Shown here piece by piece: positions 24,043 to 32,768 of a DNA stretch of 64,000 nt. How positions within the stretch are numbered: the first letter of the stretch is position 1; each line of letters opens with the position of its first letter. The notes under the pieces were generated by a model. That model worked only from the letters and a program-made list of their open reading frames with translations, made no database searches and was not told where the DNA came from. The DNA comes from Actinomadura syzygii (GTDB taxonomy: Bacteria; Actinomycetota; Actinomycetes; Streptosporangiales; Streptosporangiaceae). A program made the position numbers and the translations under genes. The DNA is taken from positions 186,001 through 250,000 of the forward strand of contig NZ_VSFF01000005.1 of NCBI RefSeq assembly GCF_008085905.1. The letters run 5' to 3'.

Positions 24043-24909
24043 ATGATTGGACGTATGGACATGGACCGCCGCGAACTGGCCGACTTCCTCCGCCGTTCCC
24101 GGGAGCGGCTGCGTCCGCGGGAGGTCGGCCTGACGGAGGGGCCCCGGCGGCGCACCCCGGGGCTGCGCCGGGAGGAGGTGTCGCAGCTCGCGGGCATGTC
24201 GGCGGACTACTACATGCGCCTTGAGCAGGCACGGAGCCCACAGCCCTCGACGCAGTTGCTGCGTTCGCTGGCCCGCGCGCTGCGGCTGACGGAGGACGAG
24301 CGCGACCACCTCTACGTCCTCGCCGGGCACCGTCCGCCCGCCGGGCCGTTCGCGGGGGAGCACGTCCGGCCGGGCCTGCTCTACCTGCTCGACCGGCTGG
24401 ACGACACCCCGGCGACGATCATCGGGGACCTCGGGGACGTGCTGGCGCAGAACTCGATGTCCGAATTCCTTTTCGGCTGCGTCTGCACCGTCGAGCCCGT
24501 CGACCGGAACATCGTGTGGCGATGGTTCACCGACCCGTTCGTCAGGGAGGCGTACCCGGAGGCGGAGCACGAGCGCTACAGCCGTCTGCATGTCGCCGAT
24601 CTACGCGCGGCGGTGGCGCGGCGGGGGAACGACGCGGTCGCGTCCGCCCTGGTCGGACGGCTGCACGAGGCGAGCGACGAGTTCACGCGGCTGTGGGAGC
24701 GGCACGAGGTCGCGGTGCGGCGCAGCAGTCGCATGAAGGTGCTGCACCCGGAGATCGGCGCGATGGAGTTCGACGCGGAGATCCTGCTGACCCCGGCTGA
24801 GGATCAGCGGTTGGTCGTCTTCACGCCGCCGCCGGGCAGTCCCACTGTTGAAGCGCTCGAACTGCTCGGCGTGATCGGTGCGGAGACCGTCCACCGGAGC
24901 CACGTCTAG
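24043..24909 (+). CDS. XRE-family regulator with MmyB-like ligand domain
   Basis: 288 residues. The helix-turn-helix is in the N-terminal 85 residues: RRRTPGLRREEVSQLAGMSADYYMRLEQ is the hallmark of the MmyB-like family, followed by the PAS-like ligand domain. Family members often sit beside, and control, a divergent dehydrogenase or hydrolase gene, as here. ATG at 24043; internal Met codons at 24055 and 24061 are possible. Its stop codon overlaps that of the convergent methyltransferase. Confidence 0.88.
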   Translation: MIGRMDMDRRELADFLRRSRERLRPREVGLTEGPRRRTPGLRREEVSQLAGMSADYYMRLEQARSPQPSTQLLRSLARALRLTEDERDHLYVLAGHRPPAGPFAGEHVRPGLLYLLDRLDDTPATIIGDLGDVLAQNSMSEFLFGCVCTVEPVDRNIVWRWFTDPFVREAYPEAEHERYSRLHVADLRAAVARRGNDAVASALVGRLHEASDEFTRLWERHEVAVRRSSRMKVLHPEIGAMEFDAEILLTPAEDQRLVVFTPPPGSPTVEALELLGVIGAETVHRSHV

Positions 24910-26018
24910 GGGACCAGCCGCCAGAGGGTTGTGGTTTCGGCGGCGCGTGCCGAGTGGAGCGGGTCGTCGGGGTCGGTCGCGCGGGGGTGGCGCGGCTTGG
25001 CGTCGAGCGTGCCCGCGACCTTTAGGCCGGACTCATGGAACAGGGCGAGAAGGTCGTCCCGGGTGCGTAGACCCAGGTGCTCGGCCAGGTCGGACATGAT
25101 GAGCCAACCTTCGCCGTCCGGTTCGAGGCGCTGCGGGAGGCCGGACAGGAAACCTCGGAGCATGCGTTCTTTCGCGTCGTAGACGGCGTGCTCTAGGGGC
25201 GAGGCCGGTTTGCCTGGGAGCCACGGCGGATTGCAGACGATGAGCCCCGCTTTCCCCTCGGGGAACAGGTCTGCTCGGACGACATCGACCCGCACTTGCA
25301 GGCGCTCGATGTTCTCTTGGGCGCAGGCAAGCGCGCGCGGGTCGTTGTCGGTGGCGACCACTCGGTCGATACCGCGACGGGCCAGGACTGCCGCGAGTAC
25401 CCCTGTGCCCGTCCCAATGTCGAAGGCCGTGTCGGTGGACGGGATCGGTGCTTCGTTCACCAGGTCTACGTATTCGCCCCTGACCGGGGAGAAGACGCCA
25501 TGGTGCGGGTGGATCCGGTCGCCGTCTAGGGCGGGGATCGGCACCCCTTTCCTACGCCATTCGTGCGCGCCGATGAGACCGAGCAGTTCGCGGAGGGACG
25601 TCACGTAGGGGCGGTCGTCCGGGCCGTACACCTCGGTGCAGGCTTCCTGTACGTCCGGGGCTCGGCGCAGGGGAATGGTGTGGCCCGGGTCGAACGGGAT
25701 GAGCAGCATGCCCAGCGTCCGCGCGCGCTGGGCTCGTGCTTGCCGGAACAGATGAAATGCCTGCGCGCCGGTGGGTTCTTGCTTCTTGCGTTTCGGTGGA
25801 CGGTCGATCCGGCGAGCCAACGCGGTGAGGAGCTGGCGCGCGTTCTGGAAGTCGCCCCGCCACAGCAGGGCCGTGCCCTCACAGGCCAGCCGGTAGGCGT
25901 CGTCCGCGCGCGTCTCGTCGTCGGCGACCACGACGCGGCGGGGCGGTGGGGCGCCGCCTTCCGACCGCCAGCGGACGCTCAGGTCCCGGCCGCCCTCCCG
26001 CCAGGAGATCTCGTCCAC
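24906..26018 (-). CDS. class I SAM methyltransferase with NPPW motif (RsmC/PrmC-like)
   Basis: 370 residues. The catalytic domain lies at about 160-330: FDIGTGTGVLAAVLARRG, VVATDNDPRALACAQENIERL and IVCNPPWLPG. The NPPW tetrad is typical of N-methylation of Gln, Asn or nucleobases (HemK/RsmC-like). The N-terminal 150 residues are a separate domain rich in basic residues, perhaps for RNA or protein binding. Its start is only 18 bases from that of a divergent gene. Confidence 0.8.
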   Translation of the reverse strand: MDEISWREGGRDLSVRWRSEGGAPPPRRVVVADDETRADDAYRLACEGTALLWRGDFQNARQLLTALARRIDRPPKRKKQEPTGAQAFHLFRQARAQRARTLGMLLIPFDPGHTIPLRRAPDVQEACTEVYGPDDRPYVTSLRELLGLIGAHEWRRKGVPIPALDGDRIHPHHGVFSPVRGEYVDLVNEAPIPSTDTAFDIGTGTGVLAAVLARRGIDRVVATDNDPRALACAQENIERLQVRVDVVRADLFPEGKAGLIVCNPPWLPGKPASPLEHAVYDAKERMLRGFLSGLPQRLEPDGEGWLIMSDLAEHLGLRTRDDLLALFHESGLKVAGTLDAKPRHPRATDPDDPLHSARAAETTTLWRLVP

Positions 26019-26036
26019 ACCGAGTACCGTATCCGC

Positions 26037-26423
26037 GTGCGTCTACCTGGGCCATTGCATGCCGCGAACGAGGGTCTCGCCTTCCTCCTGGAGGTCGTGG
26101 CCATCGTCGCCCTTGCCTGGTGGGGGTTCTCCACTGGCGGGAACGTGTTGGTCAACGTCGTCCTGGGGGTTGGGGCACCGCTCGCGGCGATTCTGCTGTG
26201 GGGTACGTTCGCCGCACCCAAGGCCCGGTACAAGGTCGCGTTGCCGTTCGTGCTTATGGTCAAGGCCGTGGTGTTCGGTGCGGGAGCCCTTGCGCTGTAC
26301 GGGGTTGACCGCCCCGGATGGGCGATCGCCTTCGCGGTGGTTGCTTTCGTTAACACCGCTTTGGCGACCGCCGACCGGGAGGCTCATTTCCGCGCCGAAC
26401 GCGCCGAACGCACCGAACGTTAA
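26037..26423 (+). CDS. DUF2568/YrdB-family membrane protein
   Basis: 128 residues with four predicted helices. LAFLLEVVAIVALAWWGF, VLGVGAPLAAILLWGTFAAPKAR and AVVFGAGALALYGVD match the YrdB-like DUF2568 family. GTG at 26037 is the first suitable start; it leaves only 18 bases to the divergent methyltransferase start, so promoters must overlap coding sequence or the true start is further in. Confidence 0.75.
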   Translation: MRLPGPLHAANEGLAFLLEVVAIVALAWWGFSTGGNVLVNVVLGVGAPLAAILLWGTFAAPKARYKVALPFVLMVKAVVFGAGALALYGVDRPGWAIAFAVVAFVNTALATADREAHFRAERAERTER

Positions 26424-26439
26424 GCGGACCCCGTCTGCT

Positions 26440-26802
26440 CTACGCGGGGACCTTGTCGAGAAAACCGTGCACGCGGTCGAAGCGGCCCTCGTCGTCGAAC
26501 ACCGCCACGTCGAAGCCGACCGCGATCGCCTCCCCGCCCTTCGGGGCGAGTTCCCAGGTAAAACGGGCCACATTGTGGTGGGCGTCCACGGCGCCCGCCG
26601 GACGGAACACGAGGCCCGGGAACTGCTGCTGCGCGGCACTGACGAAGGCGTCGATCGCGTCGCGTCCCTCGGCGACGCCGAGCGGGTCGACGTAGACGGC
26701 GCCGTCCGTCCACAGTTCGTCGATCGCGGCGCGGCGGGCAGCCGGGTCCTTCTCGTTCCAGATCGCCAGGTAGCGTTCCACTCGCTGCTGAACGTCGCTC
26801 AT
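26440..26802 (-). CDS. SnoaL/NTF2-like protein
   Basis: 120 residues. VERYLAIWNEKDPAARRAAIDELW, VYVDPLGVAEGRDAIDAFV and FTWELAPKGGEAIAVGFDVAVFDDEGR show the SnoaL_2-type fold. Function unknown. ATG at 26802 (MSDVQQ) preferred to an upstream Met at 26817. Confidence 0.8.
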   Translation of the reverse strand: MSDVQQRVERYLAIWNEKDPAARRAAIDELWTDGAVYVDPLGVAEGRDAIDAFVSAAQQQFPGLVFRPAGAVDAHHNVARFTWELAPKGGEAIAVGFDVAVFDDEGRFDRVHGFLDKVPA

Positions 26803-26974
26803 CTGATGACTCCTCATCCGATCGTCCGGGTCGGTCGGTTCGTCCCCCGGTGATCCCTACGTTGCCAACCCGGCGGCGGAAGATCGATTACCTGGGAGGT
26901 CATCACGCCGATGATCGTGCGGCGCCGGACGATGATGTCGGATTCCGGCTAGTGAACGTGCCTGACCATCGTCG

Positions 26975-28459
26975 ATGCTGGAAGACATGCATGAGGACGC
27001 GGAAAGGTGCGTGCGGGCCGTCCAGGCGAAGGACGCCCGGTTCGACGGATGGTTCTTCACCGGCGTCGTCACCACGGGGATCTACTGCCGCCCTAGCTGC
27101 CCGGTCGTCGCCCCCAAGCCGGAGAACATGCGGTTCTACCCGAGTGCGGCCGCCGCGCAGCAGGCGGGTTTCCGCGCCTGCAAGCGGTGCCGACCCGACA
27201 CCACGCCCGGCTCACCGGAATGGAACCATCGCGCGGATGTCGTCGCCCGCGCCATGCGGCTGATATCCGACGGTGTGGTCGACCGTGAGGGTGTCCCCGG
27301 CCTTGCCGGACGACTCGGGTACAGCACCCGCCAGATCGAACGGCAACTCAACGCCGAACTGGGCGCGGGGCCACTCGCCCTGGCTCGGGCCCAGCGTGCT
27401 CAGACGGCGCGTCTTCTCATCGAAACGACGACCCTTCCCATGGGGGACGTCGCGTTCGCGGCGGGGTTCGCCAGTATCCGGGCCTTCAACGAGACCGTCC
27501 GGGAAGTGTTCGCCCTAACGCCGAGTGGGTTGCGCGACCGCGTAGCCAAGGGGCACCCACCCGCCGGATCTGGCGCGCTTTCGTTGCGGCTCCCTTTCCG
27601 GGCGCCGCTCTGCCCCGACAACCTCTTCGGACACCTCGCCGCCACCGCCGTACCGGGTGTCGAGGAATGGCGGGACGGCGCCTACAGGCGCGCTATGCGC
27701 CTACCCCACGGGCATGGGATCGCCACCCTCCGGCCCCACCCGGACCACGTCGCCTGCACCCTGACGTTGAGCGACCTCCGCGACCTCACCATCGCCATCA
27801 GCCGCTGCCGCTGGATGCTCGACCTGGACGCCGACCCCATCGCCGTGGACGATCTGCTCCGCACGGACCCGGTTCTCGCCGCTCTGGTGGACAAGGCCCC
27901 TGGACGACGTGTCCCGCGAACCGTCGACGCACCCGAATTCGCCGTCCGCGCGGTATTGGGCCAGCAGGTCTCGACAGCCGCCGCCCGCACCCACGCGGGA
28001 CGACTCGTCACCGCCTACGGCGACCCCATCACCGACGCGGGCGGAGGACTGACGCACCTGTTCCCGACCCCGTCCGCCCTGGCGGAACTCAATCCAGAGG
28101 ACCTCGCGTTCCCGCAGACAAGGCGCAACACCCTCATGACCCTTGTCGACGCACTCGCGAGCGGCGAAATCGACCTCGGCGTGGGGAGCGACTGGGACGA
28201 AGCCCGCGCACGCCTTTCCGTCCTCCCAGGCATAGGCCCTTGGACGATCGAGACGATCGCGATGCGCGCCCTGGGGGACCCCGACGCATTCACGCCCACA
28301 GACCTCGGAATCAGGGCCGCCGCCAAGTCGCTCGACCTTCCCGCCACACCGGCCGCCCTCACCCGTCATGCTGCTCAATGGCGACCCTGGCGCGCCTATG
28401 CCGTCCAATACCTGTGGGCGACCGGTGACCATGCCATCAACCTGCTTCCCGCATCCTGA
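26975..28459 (+). CDS. bifunctional Ada-like regulator / AlkA 3-methyladenine DNA glycosylase
   Basis: 494 residues. The Ada metal-binding methyl-acceptor domain has Cys38, Cys42, Cys69 and Cys72 (CRPSC, CKRC), identical spacing to E. coli Ada. An AraC-type helix-turn-helix domain follows (residues about 90-195). The C-terminal AlkA part has the N-terminal fold and the helix-hairpin-helix glycosylase LPGIGPWTIETIAMRALG, with the catalytic Asp in FTPTDLGIR. This fusion with ogt downstream is the mycobacterial adaptive-response arrangement. It repairs and senses alkylation damage. Confidence 0.93.
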   Translation: MLEDMHEDAERCVRAVQAKDARFDGWFFTGVVTTGIYCRPSCPVVAPKPENMRFYPSAAAAQQAGFRACKRCRPDTTPGSPEWNHRADVVARAMRLISDGVVDREGVPGLAGRLGYSTRQIERQLNAELGAGPLALARAQRAQTARLLIETTTLPMGDVAFAAGFASIRAFNETVREVFALTPSGLRDRVAKGHPPAGSGALSLRLPFRAPLCPDNLFGHLAATAVPGVEEWRDGAYRRAMRLPHGHGIATLRPHPDHVACTLTLSDLRDLTIAISRCRWMLDLDADPIAVDDLLRTDPVLAALVDKAPGRRVPRTVDAPEFAVRAVLGQQVSTAAARTHAGRLVTAYGDPITDAGGGLTHLFPTPSALAELNPEDLAFPQTRRNTLMTLVDALASGEIDLGVGSDWDEARARLSVLPGIGPWTIETIAMRALGDPDAFTPTDLGIRAAAKSLDLPATPAALTRHAAQWRPWRAYAVQYLWATGDHAINLLPAS

Positions 28460-28478
28460 ATCAGGAGGATTTCCGTTC

Positions 28479-28988
28479 ATGGGATCGACGCGCGTCGTCC
28501 TGGACAGTCCCGTAGGAGACCTCACCTTGGTCGCCGTCGACGGTGGTCTGGCCGGGCTGTACATGGAGATGCAGCGGCACCGTCCGTCCGAGGAGATGTT
28601 GGGTGTGCCGGGGGATCCGAAGGATGAGCCCTTCGCGTCCGCCGCCGAACAGCTCTCCGCCTACTTCGCCGGTGACCTGACCGAGTTCGACCTACCGCTG
28701 AACCTTCTGGGGACGCCTTTCCAGCAGCAGGTGTGGACTGCGCTCCAGGAGATTCCTTATGGCGAGACCACGACTTATGGTCAGATCGCCGTCGACCTGG
28801 GGAAGCCGTCCGCGTCGCGGGCGGTCGGGCTCGCCAACGGGCGCAACCCGATCAGCTTGATCGTCCCGTGCCACCGGGTGGTCGGGGCGAACGGCGCCCT
28901 CACCGGATACGGCGGCGGCCTCGACCGCAAGCGCTACCTCCTCGACTTCGAGCGCAAGACCAGGACCACCGTCGACGCCCTCTTCTGA
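28479..28988 (+). CDS. ogt: methylated-DNA-[protein]-cysteine S-methyltransferase
   Basis: 169 residues. The active-site PCHRVVG (Cys131) and the helix-turn-helix with its Arg finger (SASRAVGLANGRNP) are intact. ATG at 28479 with AGGAGG 10 bases upstream. It directly repairs O6-methylguanine and lies 19 bases after the Ada-AlkA gene, so it is almost certainly co-induced by alkylation. Confidence 0.95.
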   Translation: MGSTRVVLDSPVGDLTLVAVDGGLAGLYMEMQRHRPSEEMLGVPGDPKDEPFASAAEQLSAYFAGDLTEFDLPLNLLGTPFQQQVWTALQEIPYGETTTYGQIAVDLGKPSASRAVGLANGRNPISLIVPCHRVVGANGALTGYGGGLDRKRYLLDFERKTRTTVDALF

Positions 28989-29113
28989 GGCGCGTCGGCA
29001 GGCGTCCGCGGCACGTCTGAGCTGGGTGTTCGGGAAATGTCGGAGGCCGGGGATACCGTGCGTGTCATGGCCGGTACCCCGGCCGGCACCACCGTCGCGG
29101 AGAGGCTGATCAA

Positions 29114-30259
29114 GTGGAGTTCCGAGTCGACCGGCAGACGCTCGCCGACGCCGTCGCGTGGGCTGCGCGGACGCTCCCGGCCCGCCCCGCGCTGCCCGTC
29201 CTCGCGGGCATGCTCATCGAGGTCACCGACCAGGGCGAGCTGACCCTCGCCGGGTTCGACTACGAGGTGTCCGCCCGCGCCAGGGAGGACGCCGACGTCG
29301 CCGAGCCGGGGCGCGCCCTCGTCCCCGGGCGGCTGCTCGCCGACATCGTGCGGAACCTCCCGCCGCACCCGGTCGAGGTCGTCACGAAGGGCTCGGAGGT
29401 CGTCGTCCGGTGCGGCCCGGCCGAGTTCGGCCTGCTCACCCTCCCCGTCGAGGACTACCCCACCCTCCCCGAGCCGCCCGCCGTCGCCGGGACGATCCCA
29501 GGCGACCTGTTCGCCACCGCCATCGCCCAGGTCACCCCCGCCGCCGGGCGCGACGACACCCTCCCGATGCTCACCGGCGTCCGGATCGACATCGACGGCG
29601 ACACGATGTGGCTCGCCTGCACCGACCGCTACCGCATCGCCGCCCGCGAGCTGACCTGGTCGCCCGCCGAGGAGGGCTTCACCGCGGGCGTCGTCGTCCC
29701 GGCCCGCACCCTCGCCGACACCGCCAAGGCGATCCGGCGCGACTCCGCGGTCACGATCTCCCTCGGCGGCGCGGGCGACACCCTGATCGGCGTGTCCGGC
29801 GGCGGACGCAGCATGACCAGCCGCCTCCTCGACGACCAGTACATCAACTACCGGTCGCGGCTCACCGGCACGTGGACGTCGGTGGCCGAGGTGCAGGTCG
29901 CGCCGTTCGTCGAGACGATCAAGCGCGCGGCGCTCGTCACCGAGCGCGGCACGCCCGTCCGGCTCGCCTTCACCGCCGACGAGCTGCGCGTCAGCGCCGC
30001 GACCGGCGACTCCGCCCGCGCCAACGAGAGCCTTCCGGCGCAGCTCAGCGGCGACGACATCGACATCGCCTTCGCGCCCCAGTACCTGCTGGACGGCCTC
30101 GCCGGAATCGACACCGAGTACGCCCGCCTCGAATGCGCGAGCCCCACGAAGGCCGCGCTCCTCACCGGCATCCCCGACAAGAAGGACGACGAAGACGCCC
30201 CATCCGAAAGCGACACGGGGTTCCGCTACCTCGCCATGCCCGTCCGGCTGACGTCCTGA
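29114..30259 (+). CDS. sliding-clamp (DNA polymerase III beta) paralogue
   Basis: 381 residues, full clamp length, all three DnaN domains. GRDDTLPMLTGVRIDIDGD and LACTDRYRIAARELTW (domain 2) and the C-terminal YLAMPVRLTS are diagnostic. Differences from canonical actinobacterial DnaN include LLDDQYINYRSRL, where FPKYR is expected, and a divergent domain 3. No dnaA or recF is adjacent, so this is probably a second clamp rather than the main dnaN. It lies 125 bases after ogt, next to DNA repair genes. GTG start. Confidence 0.85.
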   Translation: MEFRVDRQTLADAVAWAARTLPARPALPVLAGMLIEVTDQGELTLAGFDYEVSARAREDADVAEPGRALVPGRLLADIVRNLPPHPVEVVTKGSEVVVRCGPAEFGLLTLPVEDYPTLPEPPAVAGTIPGDLFATAIAQVTPAAGRDDTLPMLTGVRIDIDGDTMWLACTDRYRIAARELTWSPAEEGFTAGVVVPARTLADTAKAIRRDSAVTISLGGAGDTLIGVSGGGRSMTSRLLDDQYINYRSRLTGTWTSVAEVQVAPFVETIKRAALVTERGTPVRLAFTADELRVSAATGDSARANESLPAQLSGDDIDIAFAPQYLLDGLAGIDTEYARLECASPTKAALLTGIPDKKDDEDAPSESDTGFRYLAMPVRLTS

Positions 30260-30266
30260 CCCTCGC

Positions 30267-30848
30267 TCACAGGTCGAGGACGGCCAGGATGAACCGCACC
30301 TCGCCCTTACCCGCGTTGCCGTACGAATGGGGACGGTCGCCGACGAACACGGCCGCCGCCCCCTCCTCGACCAGGTCCGTCCGCCCGTCGACGCCGAGCG
30401 TCAGCGTGCCCTCCTGCACGAACACGATCTCCTTGGTGCCGGGGACGTGCGCGTCGCTCTCCCGCGTCTCCCCCGGCCGCAGCACCCACCGCCACAACTC
30501 CAGCGACGGCCGCGGATCCGACCCGGCGAGCAGCGTCCCCGTCCCGCCCCGCTCGCCCTCCCACAGGACGACGTGCCGCTCCGGCCGGAACATCCGCACC
30601 GGCGGCTCCTCCTCCACCTGCACGAGCCGCGTCAGCGGGACGCCCAGCGCGTCCGAGATCCGGATGAGCGTGCCGAGGTTCGGGTTCCCGCGCCCCTGCT
30701 CAAGCCCGACCAGCACGCCCTTGCTGACCCCGGCGCGCCCGGCGAGCTCGTCCAGGCTCCACCCGTGCCCGGCCCGCAACGCCCGAACGGTCCGCGCCAC
30801 GGCCTCCCCGGTCGCCCCCTGCCCACCCACCCGAGCCTCCAACTCCAC
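30267..30848 (-). CDS. XRE-family regulator with cupin domain
   Basis: 193 residues. The helix-turn-helix is SLDELAGRAGVSKGVLVGLEQGRGNPNLGTL (residues about 31-61) and the cupin domain is LRPGETRESDAHVPGTKEIVFVQEGTLTL. Such regulators sense small metabolites. GTG at 30848 matches family start (VELEARVGG). Divergent from the B3/B4 and EamA genes, a combination I have seen repeatedly in actinomycetes; it probably represses them. Confidence 0.85.
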   Translation of the reverse strand: MELEARVGGQGATGEAVARTVRALRAGHGWSLDELAGRAGVSKGVLVGLEQGRGNPNLGTLIRISDALGVPLTRLVQVEEEPPVRMFRPERHVVLWEGERGGTGTLLAGSDPRPSLELWRWVLRPGETRESDAHVPGTKEIVFVQEGTLTLGVDGRTDLVEEGAAAVFVGDRPHSYGNAGKGEVRFILAVLDL

Positions 30849-31050
30849 CCGAACCCCACCCGCCGCTCCCAGTCTTACGCATCCCCGCCCCACACCCCCA
30901 CCGTCTACCCAGACCTCAACCCCAACCTCACCCGCCCTGGCTTCACGCGCTCGGGTGCGGCGGCTCGTTGCGTTGGGAAGCGGCGGCCTGCGGCGGTCGG
31001 TATGATGGTATTTGGGTTTCATTAAAGTGACCGTGGCGGAGGGTGCAGGG

Positions 31051-31716
31051 ATGCTGGACCGGGTCGTGGTGGACGAGGCCGTACGGGAGATGCGGCCCGA
31101 CTTCGCCGTGCTCGTCGTCGTCGCCGAGGGGCTCGTGAACGGGCCGGGCGACGAGGAGTCGGAGCGCTGGCTGGCGGACGCCGCCGGGCGGGCCGTCCCG
31201 GACGATCCGCACGTCGAGGCGTGGCGCGCGGCGTACCGGGCGTTCGGCGCGAAGCCGAAGCGGACCCGTCCCTCGGTGGAGGCGCTGCTCCGCCGCGCCG
31301 ACGCGCTCCCGTCCGTCAACAGGGTCGTGGACGCCTACAACGCCGTCAGCGTCGAGTACGCCCTGCCGATCGGCGGCGAGGACCTCGACGCCTACCGCGG
31401 CGCGGCCCGCCTGGTCAGGGCCACCGGCGAGGAGCCGTTCGACGTGATCGCGGGCGGCGAGCCCGCGGTGGAGCACCCGGACCCGGGCGAGGTCGTCTGG
31501 CGCGACGACGCGGGCGTCACCTGCCGCCGCTGGAACTGGCGGCAGTGCGTCAGGACGCGCCTAACCGAGACCACGAAGAACGGGTTCTTCCTGCTGGAAC
31601 GCCTTGAGCCGTACCCGGTCGACAGGCTCCTTGAGGCGGGCGACAAGCTCGCGGAAAGGCTCCGCGCCATCGCGCCGGACGTCCGGGTCGAGTCCCGGCT
31701 GATCGGCGGGCGGTGA
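31051..31716 (+). CDS. B3/B4 (tRNA-synthetase-beta-like) domain protein
   Basis: 221 residues. PSVNRVVDAYNAVSVEYALPIGGEDLDAYRG and YPVDRLLEAGDKLAERL mark the B3_4 domain, related to the editing region of phenylalanyl-tRNA synthetase beta. Solitary versions may hydrolyse mischarged tRNA or bind amino acids. ATG at 31051 with GGAGGG upstream. A good -10 element TATGAT is at 31001-31006. Overlaps the EamA gene by 4 bases. Confidence 0.8.
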   Translation: MLDRVVVDEAVREMRPDFAVLVVVAEGLVNGPGDEESERWLADAAGRAVPDDPHVEAWRAAYRAFGAKPKRTRPSVEALLRRADALPSVNRVVDAYNAVSVEYALPIGGEDLDAYRGAARLVRATGEEPFDVIAGGEPAVEHPDPGEVVWRDDAGVTCRRWNWRQCVRTRLTETTKNGFFLLERLEPYPVDRLLEAGDKLAERLRAIAPDVRVESRLIGGR

Positions 31717-32609
31717 TGGTCACCGTCCTCGCGCTCAGCGCCGCGCTCGCCTACGGGGTGGCCGACTTCCTCGGCGGCGCCGTCGCCCGGAAGTCGACCG
31801 TGTTGAAGGCGCTGGTCTGGTGCGTCCCGGGCGGGCTCGTGGTCGTGCTCGTGGTCGCGTTGCTCGCCCCTGGCAACCCCGCGCTCGGCCCGATGGTCTG
31901 CGGCTTCGCGGGCGGTCTCTTCGGCGGGACGGGTCTGATCGCCTTCTACCGCGCCCTCGCCCGGGGGCCGATGAGCGTGGTGGCCCCGGTGTCCGCGCTG
32001 GCCGCCGCCGTCCTGCCGGTGGGCGTCGGGATCATGCGGGGCGAGCGACTGGACATGTCCGTCCTGCTCGGAGTGTTGCTGTGCCTCGTGGCTATCGGGC
32101 TGGTCAGCATGGAGGTAGGGAAAGGCGAACCGGAGGACGGGGATGTCGCCGTGGCGGCGGTGCCCTGCTGGCGGCGGCTGCTCGACTCCGGGCCGCTGAT
32201 GGCGGCCGTGTCCGGCGCGTGCTTCGGGATCTTCTACGTGCTGCTGAAGACCGCCGGGGACGACGCCGGGCTCTGGCCGATCGTCGGCGCCCGCGTGGGC
32301 ACGCTGTCCATCGTGGCGGTGGCGCTGCTGGCCGTCGTCCTGCGCGGCTCCGGCCTCGGCCCGCGCATGCCCGGCCGCACGATGATCGCGCTCGCGCTGC
32401 TCTCCGGCGTCCTCGACGCGGGCGCGAACGCGCTCTACTTCCTCGCCGCGCACCGGGGGATGCTCAGCCTCGCCGCCGTCCTGACGTCGCTCTACCCGGC
32501 GATCACCGTGCTGCTGGCCCGGATCGCCTACAGCGAACGGCTGCGCGTCGTCCAGCGGGTGGGGATGGCCGTCGCCGTCGCGGGCGTCGCCCTCGTAACG
32601 GTCGGCTGA
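31713..32609 (+). CDS. EamA/DMT-family transporter
   Basis: 298 residues with ten hydrophobic segments in two EamA repeats (AYGVADFLGGAVARKS near the start; the second repeat begins near LMAAVSGACFGIFYVLLK). Probably exports amino acids or related metabolites. Coupled to the B3/B4 gene (GTG at 31713 or ATG at 31716) under the XRE-cupin regulator, so the three genes may handle the same amino acid. Confidence 0.88.
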   Translation: MMVTVLALSAALAYGVADFLGGAVARKSTVLKALVWCVPGGLVVVLVVALLAPGNPALGPMVCGFAGGLFGGTGLIAFYRALARGPMSVVAPVSALAAAVLPVGVGIMRGERLDMSVLLGVLLCLVAIGLVSMEVGKGEPEDGDVAVAAVPCWRRLLDSGPLMAAVSGACFGIFYVLLKTAGDDAGLWPIVGARVGTLSIVAVALLAVVLRGSGLGPRMPGRTMIALALLSGVLDAGANALYFLAAHRGMLSLAAVLTSLYPAITVLLARIAYSERLRVVQRVGMAVAVAGVALVTVG

Positions 32610-32623
32610 CCCCCAAGACGACG

Positions 32624-32656
32624 AAGGCCGCAACCCCTGTGCGGGGGTGCGGCCTT
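32624..32656. terminator. strong bidirectional hairpin terminator
   Basis: AAGGCCGCAACCCC and GGGGGTGCGGCCTT pair nearly perfectly around a short loop. It serves the EamA gene from the left and tRNA-Ser(CGA) from the right. Confidence 0.8.
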
Positions 32657-32666
32657 TCGGGCTGGG

Positions 32667-32751
32667 CGGTGGTGGTGGGATTCGAACCCACGGAAGGTTG
32701 CCCTTCACACGCTTTCGAGGCGTGCGCCCTCGTCCACTAGGCGACACCACC
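32667..32751 (-). tRNA. tRNA-Ser (anticodon CGA)
   Basis: The minus strand folds into a complete tRNA of about 85 bases. The acceptor stem is GGTGGTG/CACCACC with discriminator G. The anticodon stem CACGC/GCGTG closes the loop CTCGAAA (anticodon CGA, codon UCG). A long variable arm typical of Ser is present, and the T-arm is GTGGG-TTCGAAT-CCCAC. CCA is not encoded. Confidence 0.95.
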
Positions 32752-32752
32752 G

Positions 32753-32768
32753 CGGGAGAGCCTACCGG
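32753..32768 (-). promoter_or_regulatory. tRNA-Ser leader/-10 motif shared with the second tRNA-Ser gene
   Basis: On the minus strand CCGGTAGGCTCTCCCG ends one base before the tRNA. It is identical in sequence and spacing to the motif before tRNA-Ser(GGA). TAGGCT fits a -10 hexamer seven bases from the mature 5' end, and its TAG is the stop codon of tadA. Confidence 0.6.

Noticed and set aside
29158-31005. A 615-codon open frame overlapping the clamp gene in another frame
   Set aside because: Arg/Pro-rich low-complexity translation; the clamp frame has clear family motifs.
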